A stretch of DNA of 64,000 nt, from NCBI RefSeq assembly GCF_003852525.1, contig NZ_QAJL01000002.1, positions 668,462-732,461 on the forward strand. Direction: 5' to 3'. Below, piece by piece: positions 53,112-62,856 of this stretch (its first letter is position 1; the number at the start of each line of letters is the position of its first letter). A model generated the notes under the pieces. That model was not told the DNA's origin, made no database searches, and saw only the letters and a list, made by a program, of their open reading frames with translations. Source of the stretch: Pedobacter sp. KBW06 (GTDB taxonomy: Bacteria > Bacteroidota > Bacteroidia > Sphingobacteriales > Sphingobacteriaceae). Position numbers and translations under genes: made by a program.

Positions 53112-53678
53112 ATGAAAAAGTATGTCATTTTAATCAGTACGGCTCTTGGCCTGATTGCCGGAGGAAAGGCCTATGCTCAGGATTCCGATTCTTTGGAATT
53201 TGAAGAATACAACAACCTGTACATCCAGGTGGAATTCGGCAGGAACAACGACAAAATCAATATGCTGCAAGGTGGGATCACTTTAGAAATGGGTAAAAAT
53301 TATTATAAAATTAAAGTAACTTCTGCCGTGGAACCAAAGTACAAGACGAAGCAATACCTGGGAAAAGTTCATCCCGAAATCTCAGACATCAGTTTGATCA
53401 TGGGAAGAAGTTTCAAGCTGATGAAATATCAGCGATTCCATTTTGGAACTGGTTTATCGGCCGTCACCCATGTCGTCAGAGGCAACAGCCAGATTCCAGG
53501 CGCTCCTCCTCAGGAGGAAAATTACAAACAACGCTATACGGTAGGCCTGCCGGTAGAGCTTAGGTACAGTTTTAATTTTAACAGGAATATTGCAATAAGC
53601 TGTACCGGACACATTAACGCCAATCCAATAAAAAGCTTTACCGGACTGTCAGCAGGAATTATGCTGGGTTTGTTTTAA
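53112..53678 (+). CDS. Small exported protein, probably outer-membrane beta-barrel
   Basis: The start at 53112 (MKKYVILISTALGLIAGG) gives a signal peptide ending AYAQ; 189 residues. The mature part has alternating amphipathic strands (LYIQVEFGRN, YYKIKVTSAVEPKY, FHFGTGLSAVTHVVRG, TVGLPVELRYSFNF) and an aromatic last residue (IMLGLF), as small barrels do. No family is recognised. Its neighbour upstream is the divergent HTH regulator, a likely control partner. Confidence 0.65.
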   Translation: MKKYVILISTALGLIAGGKAYAQDSDSLEFEEYNNLYIQVEFGRNNDKINMLQGGITLEMGKNYYKIKVTSAVEPKYKTKQYLGKVHPEISDISLIMGRSFKLMKYQRFHFGTGLSAVTHVVRGNSQIPGAPPQEENYKQRYTVGLPVELRYSFNFNRNIAISCTGHINANPIKSFTGLSAGIMLGLF

Positions 53679-53693
53679 AGCTAAACACCCCTC

Positions 53694-53732
53694 ATCAGAG
53701 AAGAACTCAGGCTGAGCTCTTCTCTGATTTTT
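53694..53732 (+). terminator. Terminator of the small OM-protein gene
   Basis: ATCAGAGAAG pairs with CTTCTCTGAT, an inner CTCA/TGAG helix extends the stem, and TTTTT follows. It is 16 bp after the stop. Confidence 0.88.
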
Positions 53733-53767
53733 GAACAAGGCCACGACACGCGGCGGTTTACTTCCGG

Positions 53768-54112
53768 CTATTTCTTTTCCTGAATGAAATAAACCTTCTT
53801 GATCAATCCATCGGCAAGTTCGTAAATGACCAGCACTTCCGTCGCCGTCCCTCCTTCATGGGTAGTCACCCTTTCCTGATCAATCACTTTATCATCAAAT
53901 ACAATGCGGTTTAAAATTTCTGCATGAAGGTTTGGCGAATGGTCAAAAACATTCCTGTACAGTTTTTCAACCCCTGTAATCCCCTTAACCAATGGCTCAC
54001 TTTCTCCAAAATCAAAGAGCTGAATGTCATCCGAAAAGAAAGTCATCATTTTAGCCAGGTCCCGCTCATTGTAAGCATTCACCTGATCCTGAATTATTTC
54101 ATCGATCCTCAT
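53768..54112 (-). CDS. SnoaL-like (NTF2-fold) protein
   Basis: The 114-residue cytoplasmic protein has the SnoaL/steroid-isomerase-like pattern: VNAYNERDLAKMMTFFSDDIQLFDFG, a GVEKLYRNVFDHSPNLHAEI-type helix and a YELADGLIKKVYFI final strand. It is a single-domain NTF2 fold of unknown ligand. No neighbour is clearly related. Confidence 0.82.
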   Translation of the reverse strand: MRIDEIIQDQVNAYNERDLAKMMTFFSDDIQLFDFGESEPLVKGITGVEKLYRNVFDHSPNLHAEILNRIVFDDKVIDQERVTTHEGGTATEVLVIYELADGLIKKVYFIQEKK

Positions 54113-54271
54113 TTATTTTTTATTATCTTAATTCCATAAATATTAGCAACTAAATTAAACTATTATTTACTGGAGAATGCCCGGTAGATTAAATAAAATA
54201 CATTCCCTGATAATATGAACTTCCTTATGGAATTACTAAGGTAACTCCATCTTCTATTAAAATACATACTT

Positions 54272-57200
54272 ATGAAAGTTACGCTACGTATCTCTTTTTT
54301 ACTCCTCTGCTTTGTTTCGATTGCTCAAAGCGCCTTTTCACAACAACCTACGGCAAACAATTATATGAAGGAATTCGATAAAATAGATTCTTTAGCCAGC
54401 ATCGCTCAGGCAAATAAAGCTTTACCCATTCTTGAAAAGTTAATGAAACAGGCCAGAACGGAGGGGGACGCTCCTATGCTGGTAAAATCTGTAATGTATC
54501 GGATGCTATTTCAGAGTTACCTGAAAGATGATGCTTTCGAGGAAATCCTGAATGACCTGCGGAGCGATATCAAAATCGCAAAGCAACCTGAAAAAAGCAT
54601 TTTACAATCCTTGCTTGCAGAAATGTACTGGAAGTATTACCAGCAAAACAACTATCGCATTGCGAAACGGACCATGGTCGAAACGAAGCTCAGTGACGAG
54701 ATCGGCACCTGGTCTGTCAGGCAAATCACCAATGAAGCTGCAAAAACATACCTCAGCTCTCTTTCTGAAGTCGGCCTTTTACAAAATATTAAAGTAGGCG
54801 TATTTAATGAAATTCTTACCGGCGACAGCAGTAACCGGGATTTAAGACCCAGTCTTTACGATCTTCTGGCCCACCGTGCATTAGACGTGTTCATGAATCC
54901 GCAAATTGACATTACCAACACGGATATGGAGGGCATCAATTTCGACGACCCCATCTGGTTCGCAGACCATAAGACATTTTCAGCGATAAAAATCCCGCAG
55001 GCCGACAGCAGTTATTTTTCAGCGGAGGCTTTAAAGGTATTTCAGCAGCTCATTAAAGTCCATGATCAGCAGAGCAGTACCGCAGCTCTGACAGAGATAG
55101 AACTCAAAAGGCTAAAGTTTATCTACGGAAGAAGTACCGGTGAACATAAAGACAGTTTGTATTTCAATGCATTGGAATCATTAGGAAAAAAAGCAGAAAA
55201 CAATCCATTGTATGCAGACATATTATTCCAGCAGGCTCAGGTTTACAAAAATGGGGGGCAGCAAGACAGCAGCAAACAAAACCTGATCAAAGCGATGGCA
55301 CTTTCGGAAAAAGCCATCAAAATGTATCCCGGGAGTCAGGGTGCAAACAATGCAGCCAATTTAATCCGGGTCATCGAGACGGAAACCATAAAAATAGAAA
55401 TAAAACAGGCCAACCTCCCGGAGCGTCCGATCCAGTTTTTAATCAGCTACAAAAATATAGACACGGCACATCTAAAACTTTATAAACTTCCTGCTGCAGA
55501 AAATGAGTCTTATCTGGAATTCCGGAACAAGGATGCCTACCAGCTTTTTCTTAAAAAAGAAAAACCATACAGAAGCTGGTCTGTTCCGGTCCCTTCCTTA
55601 AAGGACTATCAGGAGCATCACCTTTCTGATCAGATGGAAGCCCTTCCAGTGGGCAATTATCTGCTGATCGCGCAAAATACCTTCGATTCAAAAAAGGAAA
55701 AATACACGAATAGCCTGAATCCGTTTAAAGTCACCGTCCTTGCAGTGACCAGCAGAACATTGTCAAAAGACTCAACACAATATATCGTTTCCAATAGCCT
55801 TACTGGAAAACGTTTAAAAAATGCAGCTGTTCTGGAAAAAAATGAACGTTACGAGAAGGGAATAGCTAAGCTATATGATGGCGCTTCAATGAAAACAGAT
55901 GAACATGGCGTGGTAATGTTCAGGCAGAATCCTTATGTCCGAAAAGTGCAGGTCAGTTATAAGGGAGATACCCTGATGGTCAATGCCTCGAACGGCTATT
56001 ACTACTATGGAGAGGAGACAGAGAAAGAACAGGTGGTCCTCTTTACCGACCGTCCCATTTACCGCCCCGGGCAAACCCTCTTCTATAAAGGGCTTTTCAT
56101 CAAAAAAGAAGATACAAAAAACAGCATTGTGGCAGGACAAAAACTCGAGGTTACTTTCAGCGATGTAAACGGTAAGGAGCTTGAAGAAGTATCCGTAACT
56201 ACTAATGAGTATGGCACATTCCAGGGCTCCTTTAGCATCCCCATGGGAAAAATGAATGGCAGCATGGAATTAAGCACGATTTATGGAAGTATTGAGGTGC
56301 AGGTGGAAGAATACAAACGCCCGGGTTTTGAGGTCTTATTTGATAAATCCACCCAGAAATACAAGCTCAACGACAGCATATTGGTTAAAGGAAAAGCAAC
56401 TACATTTTCCGGTTATGCCATAGGTGCAGGGAAAGTAAAATATACGGTTTTCAGGAACAGCAGGTTTCCTCATTACCTTTATGGTTCCAGAGGAACTTCA
56501 CCAAAGCAAATCGCCATTGGCCAGACGGAGACCAAAGCGGATGGCAGTTTCAGCCTCCAATTCTTTGCAAGCACAGGACAGCCAAAGGCAGACCGGTATA
56601 CTTATTCAGTGAAGGTAGAGGTAACCGACATTAACGGGGAGACCAGAACAGGAAGCCAGGACATTCAGGCGGGAGATAAAGACCTGCTCCTGGACGTGGG
56701 AATACCAACGGATCTCTTTCTAAGTTCGAAAGCAGATAGCATCCCATTTAGCATCACCAACCTGAACGGAGAACCTGTAAAAGCAAAATTAAAAGCAGAA
56801 TGGTTTTTACTGGAATCTCCGGGCAGAATACCTAACAACAGTCCCTTCAGCGTTAAGCCGGAAAAATATACACTGAACAAAGCTGAGTTTATTAAGGCCT
56901 TTCCAAATGAAGCCTATGCAGGAGATGACAACCCTTTAAACTGGCCGGAAAAAAAGATTGATCTTACACAAGACATCAGTGCTGAAAAAGGAGCCGGAAA
57001 CTTTAGCCTAAGTGCAAAACAATTGATCCCTGGTTTTTATAAAGTGAAGTTCAGCGCCTTTAATGAAGATAAGGAGCGTATTGATCTGGAGAAAATAGTG
57101 CGCATTTACCATCCTGAAGCCAGTCAGATACTAACGGAACAGGAATGGCTGGTCGCAGAAAAGACACAGATTTTACCCACTGAAACTGCCATCTTCAGAT

Positions 57201-60200
57201 TGGCGGGAACAACCCCCTCCGGAACAGCTTATTATGAAGTTTACTACAAAAACAAAATTGTGGATAAAGTGTGGATAACCCTATCCACCAAACAAAGCAT
57301 CATCAAAATAAGCCCCCGGCCAGAATTCCAGAACGACTTTGCAGTTCAGTTTACCCTTATTCAAAACGGCATTGTTTATAACTGCCTGCAGACAGTAAAT
57401 ATTATTGATCCCGGAAAAGCATTAGACATCAATTTCTTAACCTTCCGGAACAAATTACAACCCGGTGAAAAAGAAAGCTGGAAACTCCGCATCACAAGCA
57501 AAACAGGGGAAAAACAAATGGCAGAACTGGCCGCCACACTTTATGACGCATCGCTGGATGAACTTAAAAAGATGGACTGGAATGCTCCCCTGATCAACAC
57601 TTACGACTATAACCGCTATACCTGGACATCAGAACGAAACGCCCTTAGAACCGGATATAAACTCTGGTTCTTAAATGACCATGATGATTATTTTTCCGAG
57701 ATATTCCGACGATACGAAGACCTGAACCTATTTGGATATAACTATTATGGTGGCGACTATAATCCCGGCTACCGCAGTTATCTGGATAAAATTAAAATCA
57801 GAAGCATGTCTCAGGAAGGGCTTAAAAAACTGGCAGAGCTGCAAAAAGGCAGTCTTATCTATGGTGTAGTCACCGATAAAGAAGGTTACAGTTTGCCTGG
57901 AGTAAGTGTAAAATCCGGTAAAGCAGCAGCGGTTACTGATGCATACGGCATCTACAAAATAAATGCAGCTTCGGGACAGCAAATAGAATTTAGGGCGCTC
58001 GGATTTAAAACATTTACCATAAAAGCAGGTAAAGCAAAAAGACTGGACGTGAGCTTAAGAGAGGATGGCTCAGCCTTGAGTGAGGTGGTCGTTACCGGAT
58101 ATGCAGCCCAAAAGAAACAAATGAAAACCGCCTCTTCCGCTCAGATACGCGGAATGTCCACGTTGGCGGGAAAAGTTTCAGGCCTGGTTAGCGAATCTGC
58201 CCCGGCTCCGGGTTTTCTGCCAAAGCCGGAAGCAGCAGTAGTTGCAGATGCCGGAGGTTATGATGACCCGGCGGCAAACAGCGATAAACCGGCAAAAGGT
58301 CTGGAAAAGGTAATTCCGAGAACGAACTTCAATGAAACAGCTTTCTTCTATCCGCAGTTGCACACGGACAAAAATGGAGAGATCCAAATTGATTTCACCA
58401 TACCTCAATCTTTAACCCGTTATAAAATGATGGGTTTTGCACATACCAAAGACCTGAAAACAGCCAGTATCAGTCGCGAACTCCTTACTCAAAAACAACT
58501 GGCCATCTCTGCAAATGCACCGCGCTTCTTCCGCGAAGGGGATACCATCCTTTTTACGGCAAAGCTGAATAACCTGAGCGGAACAGTATTAAAAGGAGAG
58601 GCCATGCTGGAACTGAGGGATGCAGTTACTAACAAAGTTATCCACATTATGTCTGCAGGTGTTAAAGAAGGACAAACTTTTGAGGTCGCCAACAAAGGCA
58701 ATGAGGTCTTGAGATGGTCATTACAGATCCCTTCGGGTATTGCGGCCATCACTTATAAAATCATTGCACAATCCGGTAAGTACAGCGATGGGGAAGAGAT
58801 GACCATTCCCGTGCTTCCCAATGGAATGATCCTTACGGAGACCATGCCCCTGAATGTACGTGGAAATACCAGCAAGACTTTTAACATGGAGAAACTGCTG
58901 CAATCAGGCAGCTCTAAAACCTTAAAAAATCAAAGCCTGGCCCTGGAATTCACTGCAAACCCGGTATGGTATGCCGTACAGGCGCTTCCTTATTTAATGG
59001 AATATCCATACGAATGTGCAGAACAAACCTTCAGCCGTTTCTATGCGAATAGCTTTGCTACAGGAATCATCAATAGTGCTCCCAAAATAAAACAGGTCTT
59101 CAGCCGCTGGCAGCAGGAAAAAGATGGGGCAGCACTATTGTCCAATCTGGAGAAAAATCCGGAACTGAAGTCTATCCTCCTGGAAGAAACCCCATGGGTA
59201 AAAGATGCAGGCGAGGAAACCGCACGTAAAAAAAGACTGGCATTGCTATTTGACCTGAACAGGATGACTTACGAGTTGAAAGGCAATTTTGAAAAACTGG
59301 AAAACATGCAACATGAAAATGGTGCTTTCGCCTGGTTCAACGGAATGGCCGACGACCGTTACATCACCCAGCATATTGTTTTGGGCATGGGACAATTAAA
59401 GCACTTGAAAATGATCGATGAAAAAGCCTTTCCTGGCTTTCCAAAAATGCTGAATAAAGCCATCATTTACCTCGATGCAAAGCTAAAGGATGATTTTCAG
59501 AAAGAGGTGCCGGGAAAAGGAATAGACTATCTCCCACTCCACTATTTGTATGCAAGAAGCTATACCGATCAGAAAAACAACGATCCTGTCTTTAAAAAGG
59601 CAGTTACTTATTATCTGAACAAACTCAAAACCAGCTGGAAAAGTATGGACGCCTATCAACGCGGTCAGGCAGCCCTGGTGTTGGCCAGAAACGGGAATAA
59701 ACCAGAAGCAATGAACATTGTCCGCTTCCTCAAAGAAAGTGCCCGTAAGAACGAAGAGATGGGCATGTATTGGGACAACAACCGCAATGGCTGGTGGTGG
59801 TACCAAAGTCCCATTGAGACGCAGTCATTGCTGATAGAAGTATTTGATGAGGTAGCCAATGATGCGGAATCCGTAGAGGAAATGAAAATATGGCTGTTAA
59901 AGAACAAACAAACCAACGACTGGAAAACTACGAAAGCTACCGCTGCCGCCTGTTATTCCTTACTTCTTCGCGGAACCAGTATGCTGGAAGAGTCCGCAGC
60001 ACCTGAAATCTCGATCGGAAATCAAACCCTTGCACAGTTAGGCCTGGACGATACTAAGAAAGAAGCAGGAACCGGTTACCAGAAACTGACCATTGCCGGA
60101 GAAAATGTAAAACCAGAGATGGGCAAAATTGAAGTTAAAAACAACAATAAAACCATTGCATGGGGAGGCGTATACTGGCAATATTTTGAACAGCTGGATA

Positions 60201-60646
60201 AAATCACGCCCGCAGAAACAGGAGTTAAAATTAAAAAAGAACTGTTTTTACAGAAACAATCAGGCAAGGGCGATGTATTGACGTTGCTAAGCCCAACAAA
60301 TGTATTGACGCCCGGCGACCTGCTCAAGGTCAGGATCGAAATTCGTGCAGACCGGGACATGGAATACATCCACTTAAAGGACATGCGTTCCTCAGGATTT
60401 GAACCGGTAAATGTGATCTCTGCTTATAAGTATCAGGACGGACTGGGCTATTATGAAAGCACAAAAGATGCCTCCACCAATTTCTTTATCAGTTACCTCA
60501 GAAAGGGAGTCTATGTGTTTGAATATGCTTTAAGGGTAAGCCATGCAGGAAACTTCTCCAATGGAATTACCAGTTTACAGTCGATGTATGCTCCGGAATT
60601 CAGCACCCATACTGCAGGAATAAGAGTTACAGTAAAACCTCAGTAA
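54272..60646 (+). CDS. Alpha-2-macroglobulin-family protein with internal CarboxypepD/plug-like insert
   Basis: This 2124-residue exported protein has a signal peptide ending AFSQ. A helical TPR-like N-terminus (~25-375) is followed by macroglobulin domains with the MG2 pattern LFTDRPIYRPGQTLFYKG (~595). An insert at ~1190-1290 carries LIYGVVTDKEGYSLPGVSVK and SEVVVTGY, as in the start of TonB receptors. The A2M domain (FDFTIP-type, QSLTRYKMMGFAHTKDLK, ~1380) and the thioester motif C1582-A-E-Q1585 follow, and then a helical thioester domain. The CxEQ suggests covalent trapping of attacking proteases. Bacterial A2Ms guard the envelope. It stands alone between terminators, without a pbpC-like partner. 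Confidence 0.9.
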   Translation: MKVTLRISFLLLCFVSIAQSAFSQQPTANNYMKEFDKIDSLASIAQANKALPILEKLMKQARTEGDAPMLVKSVMYRMLFQSYLKDDAFEEILNDLRSDIKIAKQPEKSILQSLLAEMYWKYYQQNNYRIAKRTMVETKLSDEIGTWSVRQITNEAAKTYLSSLSEVGLLQNIKVGVFNEILTGDSSNRDLRPSLYDLLAHRALDVFMNPQIDITNTDMEGINFDDPIWFADHKTFSAIKIPQADSSYFSAEALKVFQQLIKVHDQQSSTAALTEIELKRLKFIYGRSTGEHKDSLYFNALESLGKKAENNPLYADILFQQAQVYKNGGQQDSSKQNLIKAMALSEKAIKMYPGSQGANNAANLIRVIETETIKIEIKQANLPERPIQFLISYKNIDTAHLKLYKLPAAENESYLEFRNKDAYQLFLKKEKPYRSWSVPVPSLKDYQEHHLSDQMEALPVGNYLLIAQNTFDSKKEKYTNSLNPFKVTVLAVTSRTLSKDSTQYIVSNSLTGKRLKNAAVLEKNERYEKGIAKLYDGASMKTDEHGVVMFRQNPYVRKVQVSYKGDTLMVNASNGYYYYGEETEKEQVVLFTDRPIYRPGQTLFYKGLFIKKEDTKNSIVAGQKLEVTFSDVNGKELEEVSVTTNEYGTFQGSFSIPMGKMNGSMELSTIYGSIEVQVEEYKRPGFEVLFDKSTQKYKLNDSILVKGKATTFSGYAIGAGKVKYTVFRNSRFPHYLYGSRGTSPKQIAIGQTETKADGSFSLQFFASTGQPKADRYTYSVKVEVTDINGETRTGSQDIQAGDKDLLLDVGIPTDLFLSSKADSIPFSITNLNGEPVKAKLKAEWFLLESPGRIPNNSPFSVKPEKYTLNKAEFIKAFPNEAYAGDDNPLNWPEKKIDLTQDISAEKGAGNFSLSAKQLIPGFYKVKFSAFNEDKERIDLEKIVRIYHPEASQILTEQEWLVAEKTQILPTETAIFRLAGTTPSGTAYYEVYYKNKIVDKVWITLSTKQSIIKISPRPEFQNDFAVQFTLIQNGIVYNCLQTVNIIDPGKALDINFLTFRNKLQPGEKESWKLRITSKTGEKQMAELAATLYDASLDELKKMDWNAPLINTYDYNRYTWTSERNALRTGYKLWFLNDHDDYFSEIFRRYEDLNLFGYNYYGGDYNPGYRSYLDKIKIRSMSQEGLKKLAELQKGSLIYGVVTDKEGYSLPGVSVKSGKAAAVTDAYGIYKINAASGQQIEFRALGFKTFTIKAGKAKRLDVSLREDGSALSEVVVTGYAAQKKQMKTASSAQIRGMSTLAGKVSGLVSESAPAPGFLPKPEAAVVADAGGYDDPAANSDKPAKGLEKVIPRTNFNETAFFYPQLHTDKNGEIQIDFTIPQSLTRYKMMGFAHTKDLKTASISRELLTQKQLAISANAPRFFREGDTILFTAKLNNLSGTVLKGEAMLELRDAVTNKVIHIMSAGVKEGQTFEVANKGNEVLRWSLQIPSGIAAITYKIIAQSGKYSDGEEMTIPVLPNGMILTETMPLNVRGNTSKTFNMEKLLQSGSSKTLKNQSLALEFTANPVWYAVQALPYLMEYPYECAEQTFSRFYANSFATGIINSAPKIKQVFSRWQQEKDGAALLSNLEKNPELKSILLEETPWVKDAGEETARKKRLALLFDLNRMTYELKGNFEKLENMQHENGAFAWFNGMADDRYITQHIVLGMGQLKHLKMIDEKAFPGFPKMLNKAIIYLDAKLKDDFQKEVPGKGIDYLPLHYLYARSYTDQKNNDPVFKKAVTYYLNKLKTSWKSMDAYQRGQAALVLARNGNKPEAMNIVRFLKESARKNEEMGMYWDNNRNGWWWYQSPIETQSLLIEVFDEVANDAESVEEMKIWLLKNKQTNDWKTTKATAAACYSLLLRGTSMLEESAAPEISIGNQTLAQLGLDDTKKEAGTGYQKLTIAGENVKPEMGKIEVKNNNKTIAWGGVYWQYFEQLDKITPAETGVKIKKELFLQKQSGKGDVLTLLSPTNVLTPGDLLKVRIEIRADRDMEYIHLKDMRSSGFEPVNVISAYKYQDGLGYYESTKDASTNFFISYLRKGVYVFEYALRVSHAGNFSNGITSLQSMYAPEFSTHTAGIRVTVKPQ

Positions 60647-60650
60647 ACTT

Positions 60651-60695
60651 AAATATCCTGCTGTCTGAAATAAATTCAGGCAGCAGGATATTTTT
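60651..60695. terminator. Terminator between convergent genes
   Basis: A 19-bp stem with one G-T pair (AAATATCCTGCTGTCTGAA with its complement) around ATAAA, followed by TTTTT, separates the macroglobulin and alkylation-repair genes. Confidence 0.93.
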
Positions 60696-60749
60696 CAACT
60701 GCAAATACGGCCATTGGCAACCGGCATTTTGTTATTGCCCAAATTCAAA

Positions 60750-61853
60750 TTACAGGCTAAGTTCAAAATCCAGGATCTCTTTCTCTTCCCCATTTACAAT
60801 CACCGACAATTGTTGCAGCCCCGGATAAAACGTTCTGGTGGTGATCAATTTAAAACTTTGCTTGCGGGATACCTTTACTTTTTCGTCTGCCTGGTAAACC
60901 TTCTCGCTGATCTTGAACACCTTTTTTGACAAGCTTCCGTTTTGCCTCCGGTAATACAATCCATACTCTAAACGGATCGTTTGTTCTTTTTGCTCCTGAT
61001 TGTGGAGGTAATAAGAGAAATGCAAATCGCCACCAATCGGAGTTACCGGTGTTGAAATCTCAAATTCAGTGATCTGAATGTCTTTACTTTCCAGGCCATA
61101 ATGTTTTAATATTTCCGGATGTCCCTGCTTCAGCAATGTCCTGCAACCATGCTTAATGATGGCATCCGTTTCTTTATGCAACCCTTTCCATCGTTTTGCC
61201 ATTGCAATAACGATATCCGGATTATCCTTGGCAATGTCGTTGATGTGGTTCGCCACACTCCTTCTCACCCATTCTGAAGGATCATTTTTCAGGTTTTCCA
61301 GCAGTGGTAAAACAGGAGTTGGATTCTTTTTAAGCTCAGGTAAAGCCATTGCCCATGGCAACCTCGGCCTTGTACCCTCGCTCGACAAGCGTCTGACCTT
61401 ATGGTTTTCATGAAAGGACCATGCGGTCATCTGCGCCAGCATCCGATCTCCATATTTCAGGATAAAAGGCCTTACGGAAAATTCACAACTCACAAACTGG
61501 GTAATGAATTCAATCGCCCTCACAGAATTTTCATAGTCATTCATTCCATAAGTCTCGATATAATCTGGCAGAAACATAAATGCCAGTCCGTCTTCTCCGC
61601 TATTGTTTCTCCGTAACCCGCTAATGATGTCAAAAAGCAGGTCTACAGTTTGCCCATAGTCTTCCGGAAGAAAGGGATGTAATACCTGGGCGGTATGCTT
61701 CATCCTTGCTTTTAGTTCTTTATGCTCAAAATCTTCATCAAAGATCTGACTGATAAATTTTTCTTTATCAAAAGAAGGAACGGTTTGCAGAAGGACATCA
61801 GATAATCTATCGTAAAATGCCGGGGAATATATGTCTTTAAGAAGGCTACTCAT
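60750..61853 (-). CDS. AlkD-like DNA alkylation repair protein (HEAT repeat)
   Basis: The 367-residue cytoplasmic protein is built of HEAT-like helices and matches the AlkC/AlkD family: FDIISGLRRNNSGEDGLAFMF, MTAWSFHENHKVRRLSSEGTRPRLPW (ends cited), LENLKNDPSEWVRRSVANHINDIAK, and IKHGCRTLLKQGH. A C-terminal beta-rich domain of about 100 residues is fused (VTPIGGDLHFSYYLHNQ...). AlkD removes N3/N7-alkylated bases without base flipping. It follows an araC gene by 19 bp, suggesting regulated repair. Confidence 0.85.
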   Translation of the reverse strand: MSSLLKDIYSPAFYDRLSDVLLQTVPSFDKEKFISQIFDEDFEHKELKARMKHTAQVLHPFLPEDYGQTVDLLFDIISGLRRNNSGEDGLAFMFLPDYIETYGMNDYENSVRAIEFITQFVSCEFSVRPFILKYGDRMLAQMTAWSFHENHKVRRLSSEGTRPRLPWAMALPELKKNPTPVLPLLENLKNDPSEWVRRSVANHINDIAKDNPDIVIAMAKRWKGLHKETDAIIKHGCRTLLKQGHPEILKHYGLESKDIQITEFEISTPVTPIGGDLHFSYYLHNQEQKEQTIRLEYGLYYRRQNGSLSKKVFKISEKVYQADEKVKVSRKQSFKLITTRTFYPGLQQLSVIVNGEEKEILDFELSL

Positions 61854-61872
61854 AATCGTTTTTTTAATGTTG

Positions 61873-62721
61873 TTAAGCTGCGCTGACTTTGTTTCTGATT
61901 TCGCGCATTCCCCTGTGGTAATACTTTTTCATCATTTTATTCAAATGACTACTATCTGTGAAACCCAGTTCATTTGCGATTTCTTTAAATGAATTGGAGG
62001 TCAGTGCCGCACGGGCTTCCGCAATTTTCAGCTTCGACCTGAGGATATAATCACGAAAGCTTTCATTGGCATTTCTTTTAAAATACTCGCTAAAATAGGT
62101 TTCAGAAATATGGAAACGGGAGGAAATCCCCTCTACGCTCACCTTCTCCTGATCCAACAGGTTAAAATGAATGAAGTGAAGCATGTTTACAAATCGTTTG
62201 TCAGAAAAAGACTGACCATGGAGCAGTTGTTTCTCAATATTTCTGGAAATGATCACCAATATGGAGACCAATAGATTCTGTACCAAAAATACCGAACAGC
62301 TGTTGTCGCTGTAATGTTCTGAAACGATAAGGTCCAGCAAGGATTTCACATGTTCCTTATCCGTAGGATTGTCAATCAGTCCGGCCTCCCCCTGGTTATA
62401 ATTCCCGATGATAAAATTGAGCCGGTTAAACCAATCGCTGTAGTTCACAGAACTGGACTGATGATAGGTAGAGAAATAAGTACTCGTAAAACGAACAAAA
62501 AGAAAACGTGTTTTCTTTTTAATCCGGTAACGGTTACAACTTGCAGATGGCAACAGAAAAATCTCTCCTTTAACATAAGGATGAATGCTCTGATTTACAT
62601 ACTGTTCTCCTTCCCCATCCAATATATACACCAGTTCAAAGAAATTGCTCAGCTTATCGCGTTTCTCCCAGCTCTCATGCGTTTCAATACTCACAGAGAA
62701 GTTTTCGTGGTTAATTTCCAT
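61873..62721 (-). CDS. AraC-family transcriptional regulator
   Basis: The 282-residue protein has an N-terminal cupin-like sensor (FELVYILDGEGEQYVNQ, KGEIFLLPSA). Two C-terminal helix-turn-helix motifs follow (EGISSRFHISETYFSEYFKR; FKEIANELGFTDSSHLNKMMKKYY). No Ada methyl-acceptor cysteine domain is present, so an adaptive-response activator of that type is not supported. It is upstream of, and probably co-transcribed with, the AlkD-like gene, and diverges from the oxidoreductase gene. Confidence 0.92.
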   Translation of the reverse strand: MEINHENFSVSIETHESWEKRDKLSNFFELVYILDGEGEQYVNQSIHPYVKGEIFLLPSASCNRYRIKKKTRFLFVRFTSTYFSTYHQSSSVNYSDWFNRLNFIIGNYNQGEAGLIDNPTDKEHVKSLLDLIVSEHYSDNSCSVFLVQNLLVSILVIISRNIEKQLLHGQSFSDKRFVNMLHFIHFNLLDQEKVSVEGISSRFHISETYFSEYFKRNANESFRDYILRSKLKIAEARAALTSNSFKEIANELGFTDSSHLNKMMKKYYHRGMREIRNKVSAA

Positions 62722-62800
62722 GCTGCAAGATAAGACACATTGCGGGTTAAAATTAAATATCCAGTCAATTTACTGCTTTTTCCCCTTGCCGTACCTATCG

Positions 62801-62818
62801 GCAGATTAGAATATCTGC
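62801..62818. promoter_or_regulatory. Small inverted repeat in the divergent region
   Basis: GCAGAT-TAGAAT-ATCTGC lies about 40 bp before the oxidoreductase start and about 80 bp before araC. It could be the AraC site or chance. Confidence 0.3.
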
Positions 62819-62856
62819 AATTTTGCAACCAGCTATTAAGCAAGACCTTACACAGA

